The notes: generated from the sequence alone by a model not told the origin. Positions 7,841-16,945 are shown, numbered from the stretch's first letter. The stretch is DNA of 22,650 nucleotides from CAZYMI01 sp964648505 (GCA_964648505.1 CAZYMI010000025.1:1-22650), one strand, 5' to 3'. Numbers and translations are program-made.

Positions 7841-8716
7841 ATGAAACCTTTTGACAGTTTTGCAGCAATTGATTGGTCTGGTGCTAAAACCATATCGACA
7901 TCATCAATAGCTTTGTCCTATATGACGGCGCGTTCATTGCAAACCCGTCTGGTTCATTGCGATGAAAAGCAGCAATGGTCCAGATCAAAAGTTTTTAGTT
8001 GGATTATCAAGCGCGCATGCTCGGAAGAACGAACATTTATTGGCATCGACGCCAATTTAGGTTATGCTAATGATATTATCATCAGTCAATATTCTGATGT
8101 TAGATCTGCATTTGATTTATGGGCTAAAGTAGATCATGTGTGCGAAACCCTTCCAAATTTTTATGCAGAATTTTTCTGGAAACATTCTAAAATGGCTCCT
8201 TTTTTCTGGCTTGATGGCACAAAGCCTATAAAATTTAAAAACGTCCAAAGAGAAACTGAGAAGGCTTGCAAACAACAAAATTTTGGAAATCCTGAGAATC
8301 CTTTTAAATTGCTAGGACCCAAGCAGGTTGGTAAAGGGGGGCTTGCGGCTATGCGCATGGCGCATCATTTAAAGCTTGTATTACAAGATAAAATTGCATT
8401 CTGGCCTTTTGATACAGAAGAAAGAATAGACCATGCACATGTTGTTATTGCTGAAATATATCCCAGACTCTTTATAAAGGCAGCCGGTATGGGAACTTAT
8501 AAAATTTCAGATACACATAGCTTGCAAGAAGCTTTAAAATTTTGGGGTGCTAAAATTATAAGCAATAAAAAATATTCAGATCATCAAACAGATGCGTTGA
8601 TTGCTGTGGCGGGTATTAAAGCGTTTTTAAAAGATAGCCCTGAAATACTAAGACTGAAAAGTCAGCAAAGATACAATATTTTGCGTGAAGGCTGGATTTT
8701 TGGCGTAAAGATGTAG
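7841..8716 (+). CDS. DUF429-like predicted RNase H-fold protein
   Basis: A 291-residue cytoplasmic protein with the acidic pattern of the RNase H/RuvC-like fold. AAIDWSGAK opens strand 1 (D11), FIGIDAN lies at 66-72 (D70), AEIYPRLF gives E205, and SDHQTDALIAVAG near the C terminus gives D247 and D251. This arrangement (DWSGA start, internal E-x-P, terminal DxxDAl helix) resembles the DUF429 family, whose biochemical role is not established. The gene begins 45 nt after the ABC-F gene in the same direction and may share its transcript. It is followed directly by a strong terminator hairpin. Fold assignment is moderate; nuclease activity is inference. Confidence 0.65.
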   Translation: MKPFDSFAAIDWSGAKTISTSSIALSYMTARSLQTRLVHCDEKQQWSRSKVFSWIIKRACSEERTFIGIDANLGYANDIIISQYSDVRSAFDLWAKVDHVCETLPNFYAEFFWKHSKMAPFFWLDGTKPIKFKNVQRETEKACKQQNFGNPENPFKLLGPKQVGKGGLAAMRMAHHLKLVLQDKIAFWPFDTEERIDHAHVVIAEIYPRLFIKAAGMGTYKISDTHSLQEALKFWGAKIISNKKYSDHQTDALIAVAGIKAFLKDSPEILRLKSQQRYNILREGWIFGVKM

Positions 8717-8723
8717 AGTCAAA

Positions 8724-8753
8724 AAAGCATGGCTGCAGGAGCAGCCATGCTTT
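8724..8753. terminator. Bidirectional intrinsic terminator between the DUF429-like gene and katG
   Basis: GCATGGCTGC (8727-8736) and GCAGCCATGC (8741-8750) form a perfect 10-bp stem around an AGGA loop, extended by AAA/TTT pairing. Read leftward, the stem is followed by six T, giving an efficient terminator for katG. Read rightward it is followed by TTTATAGTTT, a weaker terminator for the gene ending at 8716. Confidence 0.85.
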
Positions 8754-8780
8754 ATAGTTTAACATGATAATTTCGGATAA

Positions 8781-10979
8781 TTAAACTAGGTCAAAGCGAT
8801 CAAGATTCATAACCTTATTCCAAGCCAGTACAAAATCATCAATGAATTTTTGTTGGGAGTCTGCGCAAGCGTAAACTTCAGCGATAGCTCTGAGCTGAGA
8901 GTTGGACCCGAAAACAAGATCAACAAGAGTACCTTGCCACTTTAAGTTACCCGATAAACGATCATGCCCATCGAGTACCCCTTGAGCTGTTTTCGATTTT
9001 TGCCATTTTGTATTCATATCAAGCAAATGAACAAAAAAATCATTCGTCAATGTTCCGGGGTTTTTGGTGAAAATTCCGTAGCTGTTTTGCCCAGAGTGTG
9101 CCCCTAAAGCTCTCATTCCGCCAATTAAAACGGTCATTTCAGGCGCGGTTAAGGTCATCAGGTTAGCACGGTCAAGCAGCAATTCTGCTGCTAATTCTTC
9201 GTGGCCTTTACGGATATAGTTGCGAAAACCATCTGCAACAGGCTCCAGCACGGCAAACGAAGCAATATCGGTCTGGTCTTGGGAAGCGTCTGTACGACCC
9301 GGAGAAAAGGGCACCTTGATAGTATACCCTGCTTTTTTTGCCGCCTGTTCAATGGCCGCACAGCCGCCAAGCACAATCAGATCAGCCAGAGAAACTTTTT
9401 TTCCGCTTGTGTGTGAATTGTTAAATTCCTTTTGAGTATTTTCAAGAACAGAAAGAACTTTTACAAGTTCCGCGGGTTGATTTACTTCCCAATCTTTTTG
9501 GGGCGCGAGTCTTATCCGTGCGCCGTTAGCACCGCCTCGTTTATCACTATTGCGAAATGTTGACGCTGAAGCCCAAGCTGTTGTCACAAGCTGTTGAATT
9601 GTAAGGGATGATGCCAAGATCTTTGTTTTTAGTAAATCAATGTCACTTTCATCAATCAACTTATGGTCAAGGGCAGGCACGGGATCCTGCCATATCAGCG
9701 TTTCTGTGGGCACAAGCGGGCCCAGATAGCGCGTTATTGGCCCCATATCGCGGTGCGTTAGTTTAAACCAGGCGCGTGCGAATGCGTCTGCAAATTTTTG
9801 TGGGTTTTTCATGTAGTCGCGTGAAATTTTCTCATAAATCGGATCTGCGCGAAGTGCCATATCCGCTGTAGACATCATCGGCGCATGACGTTTGGATGAA
9901 TCATGCGCATCTGGGACAGTGTTCTTAGCAGCGGCATCTTTAGGGGTCCATTGATGTGCGCCAGCAGGGCTTTTTGTCAGTTCCCATTCATAGCCAAACA
10001 AATTTTCAAAATAATTATGATCCCACTGTATAGGGTTATTTGTCCAAGCGCCTTCAAGGCCGCTTGTAATTGTATCCCCCCCTTTGCCAGTGCCAAAGCT
10101 ATTGATCCAACCAAGGCCCTGGTCTTCGATGGTAGCGCCTTCAGGTTCAGGACCTACATATTTACTCGGATCAGCTGCTCCGTGGCACTTACCAAAAGTG
10201 TGACCGCCTGCAACAAGCGCGACAGTTTCTTCATCATCCATGGCCATACGGGCAAATGTTTCTCGAATATCACGAGCGGAAGCCAAAGGGTCTGGATTGC
10301 CATTCGGACCTTCCGGATTAACGTAGATAAGTCCCATTTGAACGGCGGCCAAAGGATTTGAGAGATCTCGATCACCGCTATAGCGTTCATCGGCAAGCCA
10401 TTTTCCTTCTGGTCCCCAGTAAATATCTTCTTCCGGTTCCCAGACATCTTCGCGGCCACCGCCAAAACCAAAAGTTTTAAAACCCATAGAATCTAAAGCA
10501 ACATTACCAGCAAGAATCATAAGGTCCGCCCAAGAAAGTTTGCGGCCATATTTTTGTTTGATCGGCCATAGTAGTCGGCGGGCTTTATCAAGATTTCCGT
10601 TATCAGGCCAGCTATTGAGAGGGGCAAATCTTTGTGTGCCCGAACCCGCCCCGCCCCGGCCATCAGAAATGCGGTATGTGCCTGCACTGTGCCATGCCAT
10701 ACGAATGAAAAGAGGTCCATAATGCCCATAGTCTGCAGGCCACCATTCTTGTGATGATGTCATGAGTTGATTAAGATCATTAATCACTGCATTCAGATCA
10801 AGTTTTTTAAACTCATCTAAATAGTTGAAAGACTTGTCCATCGGGTTTGAAAGTGAAGAATGCTGATGTAAAATTTTTAAATTAAGCTGATGAGGCCACC
10901 AATCTGCATTTGTGCGCGCACCAGCCACGGTATGATTTTGTGGGTTACTTGAAAGCGGACATTTTTCGTTGGATGACAT
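8781..10979 (-). CDS. katG: Catalase-peroxidase KatG
   Basis: A full-length 732-residue bifunctional haem enzyme that destroys hydrogen peroxide and oxidises small substrates. The N-terminal catalytic domain shows the distal triad in IRMAWHSAGTYR (R93, W96, H97) and the proximal haem ligand H260 in GGHTFGK. The residues of the Met-Tyr-Trp adduct needed for catalase activity are present: W96, Y219 (GLIYVNPEGPNG) and M245 (ETFARMAMDD), with spacing matching M. tuberculosis KatG. A second, degenerate peroxidase domain fills the C-terminal half (from about residue 430), as is normal. The start at 10979 is preceded by AAAGG. It is transcribed alone, with a terminator downstream; no oxyR gene is adjacent. 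Confidence 0.98.
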   Translation of the reverse strand: MSSNEKCPLSSNPQNHTVAGARTNADWWPHQLNLKILHQHSSLSNPMDKSFNYLDEFKKLDLNAVINDLNQLMTSSQEWWPADYGHYGPLFIRMAWHSAGTYRISDGRGGAGSGTQRFAPLNSWPDNGNLDKARRLLWPIKQKYGRKLSWADLMILAGNVALDSMGFKTFGFGGGREDVWEPEEDIYWGPEGKWLADERYSGDRDLSNPLAAVQMGLIYVNPEGPNGNPDPLASARDIRETFARMAMDDEETVALVAGGHTFGKCHGAADPSKYVGPEPEGATIEDQGLGWINSFGTGKGGDTITSGLEGAWTNNPIQWDHNYFENLFGYEWELTKSPAGAHQWTPKDAAAKNTVPDAHDSSKRHAPMMSTADMALRADPIYEKISRDYMKNPQKFADAFARAWFKLTHRDMGPITRYLGPLVPTETLIWQDPVPALDHKLIDESDIDLLKTKILASSLTIQQLVTTAWASASTFRNSDKRGGANGARIRLAPQKDWEVNQPAELVKVLSVLENTQKEFNNSHTSGKKVSLADLIVLGGCAAIEQAAKKAGYTIKVPFSPGRTDASQDQTDIASFAVLEPVADGFRNYIRKGHEELAAELLLDRANLMTLTAPEMTVLIGGMRALGAHSGQNSYGIFTKNPGTLTNDFFVHLLDMNTKWQKSKTAQGVLDGHDRLSGNLKWQGTLVDLVFGSNSQLRAIAEVYACADSQQKFIDDFVLAWNKVMNLDRFDLV

Positions 10980-11134
10980 TATTAAACCTTTTAGTTGATT
11001 GGCGTTCAGGTTTTTAAATTATGAAAGACTTTTCAGTTTGTACACCTTAAAATTCAAAAATACATTGTCTTTTAATAAATAAACTGATTTACGATAATTT
11101 TCTTATCAGCCTTTAAAAGGGAATAGGTAGGGGC

Positions 11135-13642
11135 TTATTCGTTACGCAAATAAAGAGCAGGCGAGGATGAAAGCACCTTTCCCATGATAGCCCAACTGAT
11201 CCCTAATGTTAGAAGAATTCCCATGATAACCGTGATGAGTGCAGGAACTGGATAAAAAACCCATGTCAGGTCCATCAAAAATCTCATGACAGCCCATGAA
11301 ATCAGGCTGCCAGACAACAAGGCAACCGTAGCAGAAACAATCCCTAAAACAGAAAATTCAAATAAAAAACCTGTGATCAGCGTAGAGCGCTTTGTGCCCA
11401 GAACTTTTAAAATTACAGTGTCATAAATTCTTTGTGTGCGTGTTGCAGCAAGGCTGCCTGCAAGAACAAGGATACCGGTTATAATCGCAATCAATGCTGT
11501 CCCTCTGACAGCATTGGCCATGTTACCTAAAATCATGCTTGCGGCATTAATGGCATCTGATAGTCGTATCATCGATATGTTTGGAAATACGCGCCCGATG
11601 TTACGTTGTATCAAGGTTTCTTCAGAAGGATCAGCAACCACGGTTGCAAGCCAGCTGTGGGGTGCTGACTCTAAGGTGCCCGGTGCAAAAGTGATAGCAA
11701 AATTAACCGTAAAATTAGCCCAATTTACAGTGCGTGTGTTGGCAATTGTGGCCTCAATATCGCGCCCTAAAATGTTGACCACAATTTTATCGCCGGGCTT
11801 TACATGAAAAGCACGTACAACATCATCAACAACCGACACCAGTGGCGGGCCTTTATAGTCAGCGGGCCACCAAGTTCCCTCAACAATTTGTGAATGCGCC
11901 GGTAAATCTGATGTATAGGTGAAGCCGCGATCATTTTGTAACAGCCATCGTTCAGACTGACTTTTTAGAGCCTCTTGTGCAGGAACGCCATTGATGCTGA
12001 CGATACGTCCGCGCAGATTTGGTGACAAAACCAGCGCTTTTGTGCTTCTTTGTTCTAACAGCAGTTTTTCAAATTCTTGTTTCTGAGAACTTTGAATATC
12101 CATGAAGAAGAAAGCTGGTGCATCTTTGGGTAAGTTTTGGATAATGCCGTAACGCAAATTGAGCTCAATTAAAGTGACGCTTGCCATGATTGTCAGCCCT
12201 AAACCCAAAGAAATAAGAATATTGGCTGTCGCGTTACCGGGTCTGTAAAGATTGCGCAGACCAAGGCGTAAAGCAGGATAACGTGGCAGTGGTATTTTAC
12301 CAGCAATATAGGCCAATAAAACACCTAAACCATAAAAAAGAGAAAGGCAGGTCGTAGCGCCTATAACAAACCAGACAGCAAACAGCATGCTTTGTGCCGT
12401 TAGAATTGCTGTTAGGATTAAAATGATTGTAAATATAGATGTTGCGATCTGAAATTTTATTGTGGGGCGTTTAAATAAAGTTTTTCGGGCTGAATGAAAT
12501 AATTCCAAGGGTAATGTTCTTACAGCTTGTCCTAAGGGCCAGGTAGAAAACACAGCGACCGTTAGCAAACCGAAGGTGATTGGAATAACAAATCCTTGCC
12601 ATGTGAGGGTTGGTTCAATTGGGAAAGGCAGCAGATCTGAGAGTAAAGAGGCCGCAAAATAGGGCGCAAGCGCGCCAACAAGACTTCCTGCAACCGTGCC
12701 AGCAATTCCAATCAGGGTGATCTGCACCGCATAAATTTGTACAATTAAGCGTACAGGTGCACCAAGACATTTTAAAACAGCAATTGTTTGAAGTCGTTCT
12801 TCAAAATGCGCGCGAATTCCGTTGCTGATACCAATACCGCCAATTAAAAGCGCAGATAGCCCCACAAGGGTTAAAAACATGACCAGTCTGTCAACAAAGC
12901 GTTTAATTTGTGGGGATGCATTATCTGCATCCGTCACTTTCCAGCCGGCGTCGGGAAAAGAATCTGAAAGGGCATTTTTTACATTTTTTAGACTGGAATC
13001 TGGGTTTAATTTTACGCGCAGATCATAATAAATCATGCTACCAGCACGAAATAAACCTGTTGAATCCATCGCGCTTGATGAAATCATAGCCCGTGGAGCA
13101 AGCCCGAAACGGGAACCACCTGCCCGATCAGGTTCATGCGTGATAAAGCCGCGCACTGTGAAAGTTGAATCACCAAGCTTTACAATGCTTCCAATTTTTA
13201 AATCCAGTTTTTCTTTCAAGGCAGGATCAAGCAAAATACCTTTGCCTTTTAATGAAGAAATAAGATCAGACCCCACATCACTTTCTAAAGTACCATAGAG
13301 GGGGTACTGATCTGGTACCGCTTTTAATTCTACAAGTGCGTTATCTTCACTTTTTGTGTTTGTCAGCATGACCCTTGCTTCGATTGTTTCAAGCGTCTGC
13401 GCGGATTGGTTTGTAAACCACGATTTTAATTGTAAGGGCGCGGGGTTATAGATGTTGCGGATCACTAAATCCCCCCCAAGAATAGTGCGCCCATTTTTCT
13501 CGATTCCATCCAGAACGGTCTGACTAGTGAATTGAAGGGCAGCAATAACACCGACACCTAAAAACAAGCACAAGAAAGCAATTTTGAGTGATGATACAGC
13601 GCCTTTAAGATCTCGTATGGCATAGCGGAAGGGTAATATCAT
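11135..13642 (-). CDS. ybbP: YbbP-type ABC transporter permease (FtsX/MacB-like fold)
   Basis: An 835-residue inner-membrane permease. One N-terminal helix (about 21-38) is followed by a large periplasmic domain (about 40-250). A first FtsX-like helical block starts at about 254 (LTLVGLSALLIGGIGISNGI). Next comes a central membrane section (about 400-490), a second periplasmic domain, and a C-terminal FtsX block (about 715-830) ending in a cytoplasmic ALYLRNE tail. The duplicated FtsX arrangement and length match YbbP. With the ATPase encoded just upstream (4-nt overlap) it should form a mechanotransmission or lipoprotein/lipid-handling ABC complex. The substrate of YbbAP is not firmly known, and the neighbouring tesA hints at hydrophobic or lipid molecules. 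Confidence 0.87.
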   Translation of the reverse strand: MILPFRYAIRDLKGAVSSLKIAFLCLFLGVGVIAALQFTSQTVLDGIEKNGRTILGGDLVIRNIYNPAPLQLKSWFTNQSAQTLETIEARVMLTNTKSEDNALVELKAVPDQYPLYGTLESDVGSDLISSLKGKGILLDPALKEKLDLKIGSIVKLGDSTFTVRGFITHEPDRAGGSRFGLAPRAMISSSAMDSTGLFRAGSMIYYDLRVKLNPDSSLKNVKNALSDSFPDAGWKVTDADNASPQIKRFVDRLVMFLTLVGLSALLIGGIGISNGIRAHFEERLQTIAVLKCLGAPVRLIVQIYAVQITLIGIAGTVAGSLVGALAPYFAASLLSDLLPFPIEPTLTWQGFVIPITFGLLTVAVFSTWPLGQAVRTLPLELFHSARKTLFKRPTIKFQIATSIFTIILILTAILTAQSMLFAVWFVIGATTCLSLFYGLGVLLAYIAGKIPLPRYPALRLGLRNLYRPGNATANILISLGLGLTIMASVTLIELNLRYGIIQNLPKDAPAFFFMDIQSSQKQEFEKLLLEQRSTKALVLSPNLRGRIVSINGVPAQEALKSQSERWLLQNDRGFTYTSDLPAHSQIVEGTWWPADYKGPPLVSVVDDVVRAFHVKPGDKIVVNILGRDIEATIANTRTVNWANFTVNFAITFAPGTLESAPHSWLATVVADPSEETLIQRNIGRVFPNISMIRLSDAINAASMILGNMANAVRGTALIAIITGILVLAGSLAATRTQRIYDTVILKVLGTKRSTLITGFLFEFSVLGIVSATVALLSGSLISWAVMRFLMDLTWVFYPVPALITVIMGILLTLGISWAIMGKVLSSSPALYLRNE

Positions 13643-14304
13643 GTCTCAATAATCTTTCCGTCTTGCAAATTAATTTGACTATCACAAGCTTTTGCAAGTA
13701 GAGGGTCATGCGTGATAAGCACAAGCGTAGCGCCATGGGCCCGCACACGCGAAAATAATAAATCCATTATAGAACGCCCCGTTTGCTGATCTAAATTTCC
13801 GGTTGGTTCATCTGCCAGTATTAATTTGGGCTGCATCGATAAAGCCCTTGCGATGGCAACACGTTGCTGTTCACCACCAGAAAGTTGGGATGGATAATGA
13901 TGGAAGCGATGCGAAAGGCCCACGTCAGACAAAAGCGCGTGCGCCTGTTCATTTGCGTTTTCAAGGGCAGCTAGTTCCAGCGGAATAGAAACATTTTCCA
14001 GTGCTGTCATTGTTGGGATAAGGTGAAAATCTTGGAATATAATCCCCATATTGTCCCGCCGTAAGGTAGCAAAGTCATCTTCATTCAAATGTGTGATGTC
14101 TTTGTCTTCAAATAAAACACACCCCTTACTTGCGCGTAGTAAACCTGCACAGATCATTAAAAGAGACGTTTTTCCTGAACCGGATGGCCCTACAACAGCA
14201 ATCGCCTTGGCTTTTGGTAACGATAAAGAGACTCCTTTTAAAATAGAGACATCCCCGTTACTGGCTGGTAATGTTAGGTGAATGTCGTTTAATGTCAGCA
14301 GCAT
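13639..14304 (-). CDS. ybbA: YbbA-type ABC transporter ATP-binding protein
   Basis: A 221-residue ATPase of the LolD/MacB-type. Counted from the chosen start: Walker A GPSGSGKTS (39-47), Q-loop at Q91 (IIFQDFHLIP), signature LSGGEQQRVAIARAL (141-155), Walker B LILADEPTGNLD (161-172) and H-loop LITHD (H199). An upstream in-frame ATG at 14412 would overlap the divergent tesA gene and give a non-conserved 36-residue extension. The ATG at 14304, with AAGGAA upstream, gives the family's normal length. The stop overlaps the start of the permease gene by 4 nt (ATGA), so translation is probably coupled. Divergent adjacency to tesA reproduces the E. coli ybbA-ybbP/tesA arrangement. Confidence 0.9.
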   Translation of the reverse strand: MLLTLNDIHLTLPASNGDVSILKGVSLSLPKAKAIAVVGPSGSGKTSLLMICAGLLRASKGCVLFEDKDITHLNEDDFATLRRDNMGIIFQDFHLIPTMTALENVSIPLELAALENANEQAHALLSDVGLSHRFHHYPSQLSGGEQQRVAIARALSMQPKLILADEPTGNLDQQTGRSIMDLLFSRVRAHGATLVLITHDPLLAKACDSQINLQDGKIIET

Positions 14305-14399
14305 GGGTAAAGTAAATTCCTTATAAGTAGTGGGGCTGGATATCTTGTCCTTATGGGCTATATTCATTTCATGATATAGATTTTCTTTAGAGAATAGCG

Positions 14400-15017
14400 A
14401 TGCCATTTGCACTTTTTTTTATAATTTTAACAATTTTATCTCCACGCGCAATAGCAGCGGAATCGCTCAGGGTTGTAGCTTTAGGAGATAGTTTAACATC
14501 AGGCTATGGGCTTGAAGCAGGTGAAGATTTTGCCACAAAATTAGAACAGGCCTTAATTGCAGATGGCGTTAATATAAAGGTTGAAAATGCAGGCGTTTCT
14601 GGTGATACATCAGCAGGCGGGCTTGCGCGCTTGGACTGGGCTATTCAAGGGGATATTAAACCGCATTTGGTTATTATCGCTCTTGGTGGCAATGATATGC
14701 TCAGAGCCTTAGACCCATCTGTGACCAAGAAAAATATAGCCGCTATATTGGAAAAACTAAAAGCTCGCGATATACCCGTGCTTCTAGTTGGTATGAAAAG
14801 CCCAACAAATTTGGGTCCTTTATTTCGCGGAAGGTTTGATAGAATTTATCCAGAGCTTGCTAAAGAATATGATGTTTCGTTTTATCCTTTTTTTCTTGAA
14901 GGCGTAGCCATGAACGCTGAGCTAAACCTTGCTGATGGTATCCATCCCAACGAAAAAGGCATTGCTGTTATGGTTAAAAATCTGGTTCCTGTTGTCAAAA
15001 AATCTTTTGATCAATAA
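14400..15017 (+). CDS. tesA: TesA-like SGNH esterase/thioesterase/lysophospholipase
   Basis: A 205-residue secreted hydrolase. A hydrophobic N-terminal signal (residues 1-20, ending AIAA) sends it to the periplasm. All four SGNH blocks are visible: GDSLTSGYG (nucleophile S31), AGVSGDTSAGG (block II Gly), ALGGNDML (N98), and DGIHPNEKG (D179 and H182 of the catalytic triad). Known members cleave acyl-CoA, aryl esters and lysophospholipids. The gene is divergent from ybbA-ybbP, separated by about 95 nt if ybbA starts at 14304, and converges on yjdM with a 20-nt gap. The start at 14400 gives a clean signal peptide. Confidence 0.93.
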   Translation: MPFALFFIILTILSPRAIAAESLRVVALGDSLTSGYGLEAGEDFATKLEQALIADGVNIKVENAGVSGDTSAGGLARLDWAIQGDIKPHLVIIALGGNDMLRALDPSVTKKNIAAILEKLKARDIPVLLVGMKSPTNLGPLFRGRFDRIYPELAKEYDVSFYPFFLEGVAMNAELNLADGIHPNEKGIAVMVKNLVPVVKKSFDQ

Positions 15018-15037
15018 AGCTTAGTAAAAATTAGAAT

Positions 15038-15382
15038 TTAATCTGATACTTTTTTCACAAATTCTGACTTTAGGCCCATTGGTCCAATACCCGGTACTTT
15101 ACAGTCAATGTCATGATCTCCACTAACAAGGCGAATATTTTTTACCTTTGTGCCAACCTTTACAACAGTAGAGGAACCCTTAACTTTCAAATCTTTAATG
15201 ACGGCCACAGTATCGCCATCTTTCAGCTCCGCACCATTCGCGTCTCTCACAATTTTTATATCTCCCATTTCTGCTGGAGAGTCTTTTGACCACTCATGAC
15301 CGCATTCTGGGCAAACCAGTAGCGCTCCATTCTCATAAACATAAGAAGATTCACATTTTTGGCAGGGTGGCATTTCGGTCAT
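15038..15382 (-). CDS. yjdM: YjdM/PhnA family zinc-ribbon protein
   Basis: A 114-residue cytoplasmic protein. The N-terminal zinc ribbon has C7-x2-C10 and C24-x2-C27 (PPCQKCESS and LVCPECGHEW). It is followed by the compact C-terminal barrel with KDGDTVAVIKDLKVKGSS and DHDIDCKVPGIGPMGLKSEFVKK, which is diagnostic for the YjdM (old name PhnA) family. Length matches E. coli YjdM (about 111 residues). Despite the historic name, it is not established to take part in phosphonate breakdown. It is a single-gene unit convergent with tesA. Confidence 0.95.
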   Translation of the reverse strand: MTEMPPCQKCESSYVYENGALLVCPECGHEWSKDSPAEMGDIKIVRDANGAELKDGDTVAVIKDLKVKGSSTVVKVGTKVKNIRLVSGDHDIDCKVPGIGPMGLKSEFVKKVSD

Positions 15383-15513
15383 GATAAGATTGCGTACTTT
15401 TTATATCTGATATTTTTACAAGGCTATTTAATAGTAGTACATTTGCATTACTATTCAAAGCTGGAAAAAGTAACCATACTTAAATGCGCAGCATAAAGCA
15501 GTTATCCTCTATT

Positions 15514-15797
15514 TTAAGGTGTGCTTTGTGTCTGTGTTGAATCCTCTATAGTTTTTTTATTCATTAATCCTTCTGGATCAACTGTAATTTTTGTATTGGT
15601 TTGTTGAGTTTGAGAACCATCGTCATCAGTTATTGTTTCTCTCGTCGTTGAATTTTCAGTAACTGTACCGTTAATAACGGCTTTTGAATTGATTCACTTT
15701 TCGTTTTATTCTGATCATTAGAAAAATTGAAGATAGCAAGACCCACTATGACGAGGACGACGGCGACAATTGCAAAAGTTACGTTATTCTTTTTCAT
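15514..15797 (-). pseudogene. Frameshifted small membrane-anchored protein, paralogue of the next gene upstream
   Basis: A good ribosome-binding site (AGGAG) precedes ATG 15797. The frame starts MKKNNVTFAIVAVVLVIVG, a single N-terminal membrane helix, and stops after 55 codons at 15630. A second frame without its own start continues AVINGTVTENSTTRET, then KITVDPEGLMNKKTIEDST, and ends at 15514. Its tail matches the tail of the neighbouring lipoprotein-like gene (TSTDPKGLFNKSTSSTTKT). The frame change must lie between about 15665 and 15690, near CAAAAGCC, because the second frame is closed by TGA just upstream. The original product would be about 93 residues. It may be a true mutation, a sequencing error or, less likely, programmed frameshifting. 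Confidence 0.7.
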
Positions 15798-15824
15798 GTA
15801 AAACTCCTGAATATTGTTTCAAAT

Positions 15825-16109
15825 TTAGTCATATGTTTTTGTTGTCGAAGAAGTAGACTTATTAAAAAGCCCCTTTGGATCGGTTGATGTTTGAGTTTCT
15901 TGTGTCGCAGCCTTATTACCATTTTTATCATAATAGACATTGGTATTTGTAATACGTTCTGTTGTTGTGCCCTTGGCGCTAGTTGATCTTTGGGTGTTTG
16001 TGTATTCACCTGGGGCAAGTGTTTTTGGGCTTGTTTGAGGATATTGTACGCAAGAAGGCATCACAAACATCGCACTTGAAATTATTAGAGCTGACATCAT
16101 GTTTTTCAT
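15825..16109 (-). CDS. Small predicted envelope protein (possible lipoprotein), 94 aa
   Basis: A 94-residue protein starting at ATG 16109, preceded by a strong AAAGGAGAT. An upstream in-frame start at 16196 would add 29 residues with no signal and no ribosome-binding site. The N terminus is a signal sequence (ALIISSAMFVMPSC) with C20 in an imperfect lipobox. The rest is polar and Thr/Ser/Asn-rich, containing TSTDPKGLFNKST at 74-86. The same TxDPxGLxNK motif occurs in the frameshifted gene 27 nt downstream, so the two look like a diverged tandem pair in one operon. I do not recognise a named family. Confidence 0.7.
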   Translation of the reverse strand: MKNMMSALIISSAMFVMPSCVQYPQTSPKTLAPGEYTNTQRSTSAKGTTTERITNTNVYYDKNGNKAATQETQTSTDPKGLFNKSTSSTTKTYD

Positions 16110-16480
16110 TATTATCTCCTTTAAACATAGTACATAGGCGTTCCGATCCCGTTGATCATTCTTTACAATATATTTTTCTAGAAGCATAAGCAGCATTAGC
16201 TTGTAATTTTATAGTTTCTTTTTCTGAATTGCCTTTAAGGCTTCCGATCTTTTTTCACGAATAGCTTTTTGTTTTTCCGGATTATGTTGACAACCAGATA
16301 TTTGCCGCATCAAGCTCAGTCAAATGGTCGCCTAAAAATCTGTTGAACAAAAAAATAGCTGTCAGAAAAGGGTGCGAAACGGCAAGATATTTGAGAAGCA
16401 ATGCTTACCATTCAGCAAACCAGAGACGAGAAGGATCGTGTGCGCAGCCCAGTGATGATCTTTGTTATAAGATTGCTTTA
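16110..16480. other. 371-base stretch without a convincing gene, probably decayed
   Basis: The first bases hold the ribosome-binding site and leader of the small gene starting at 16109. A 33-codon leftward frame at 16209-16310 (MRQISGCQHNPEKQKAIREK and so on, ending KAIQKKKL) has coding-like composition but no ribosome-binding site. A different leftward frame just upstream reads HPFLTAIFLFNRFLGD. The pattern fits one or more genes broken by frameshifts and deletions. No RNA gene or insertion-sequence end was recognised. Confidence 0.45.
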
Positions 16481-16945
16481 TCAAAGCTTACTTTTAGGTG
16501 ATTGTGAAGTGGGTGGATTTTTGGTGTCTTTGTGATTAGTGCCGTACAGGCCGTTCGCAAGGATATAACTTACAATACTCTGAAATGCCCCAGTAAAGTT
16601 TGTATCGCCTGCACGAATTCTTTCAAGTTGGTGTGTAGATGATATATTTAAAAGCGGATTATTCATCATAAACCAACCCGATTTCTGAACTTGAAAATCT
16701 TTGGGGGAATTTAATCTTAGATGAGGATAGGTTAAAGCAGAAAAGCCTTCCAATGCTTTTTCGGTATAAGGTGGGCGAGCTATGATTGCTATAGGAAAAT
16801 TCTCAATAATTAACTCGTAATTTTTCCATGTATGAAAACTTATAAAATTATCTGCCCCCATAATCCAAATAAAGCGATCATCGGGAAATCTCTTTTTAAT
16901 TTGTGTAAGAACATCATAAGTTATGTGCGTACCTAAAGGCCGAGA
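16481..16945 (-). pseudogene. nadD: N-terminally truncated nadD (nicotinate-nucleotide adenylyltransferase) remnant
   Basis: The leftward frame is open from 16945, just after an in-frame stop, to a stop at 16481 (about 154 codons). It matches the last two thirds of NadD in order: RPLGTHITYDVLTQIKKRFP (family pattern TGTxxTxxTL), FIWIMGADNFISFHTW, FPIAIIARPPY, PLLNISSTHQLERIRAG (family ISSTxIR) and VSYILANGLYG. The first part, which should carry the nucleotide-binding GGSFNPxHxGH motif, is absent. Bases upstream of 16946 encode something else in other frames. NadD makes the NAD precursor deamido-NAD and is normally essential, so an intact copy should exist elsewhere. A start at the internal ATG (16861) would give a protein without the catalytic site. 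Confidence 0.75.

Noticed and set aside
9903..10361. 152-codon rightward open frame inside katG
   Set aside because: It lies antisense to well-conserved KatG sequence and is cysteine-rich without family features; it is a shadow of katG codon use.
14305..14412. Upstream ATG for the YbbA ATPase gene
   Set aside because: It would overlap the divergent tesA start and add a non-conserved extension; the ATG at 14304 gives the usual length.
15640..15700. Programmed -1 frameshifting in the small membrane protein gene
   Set aside because: The local bases (TTCAAAAGCC) are not a canonical slippery heptamer and no clear downstream stimulatory stem was seen; mutation or sequencing error is simpler.
16110..16196. 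Longer start for the small envelope protein at 15825-16109
   Set aside because: The extension has no signal character and would bury the good ribosome-binding site AAAGGAGAT just before 16109.
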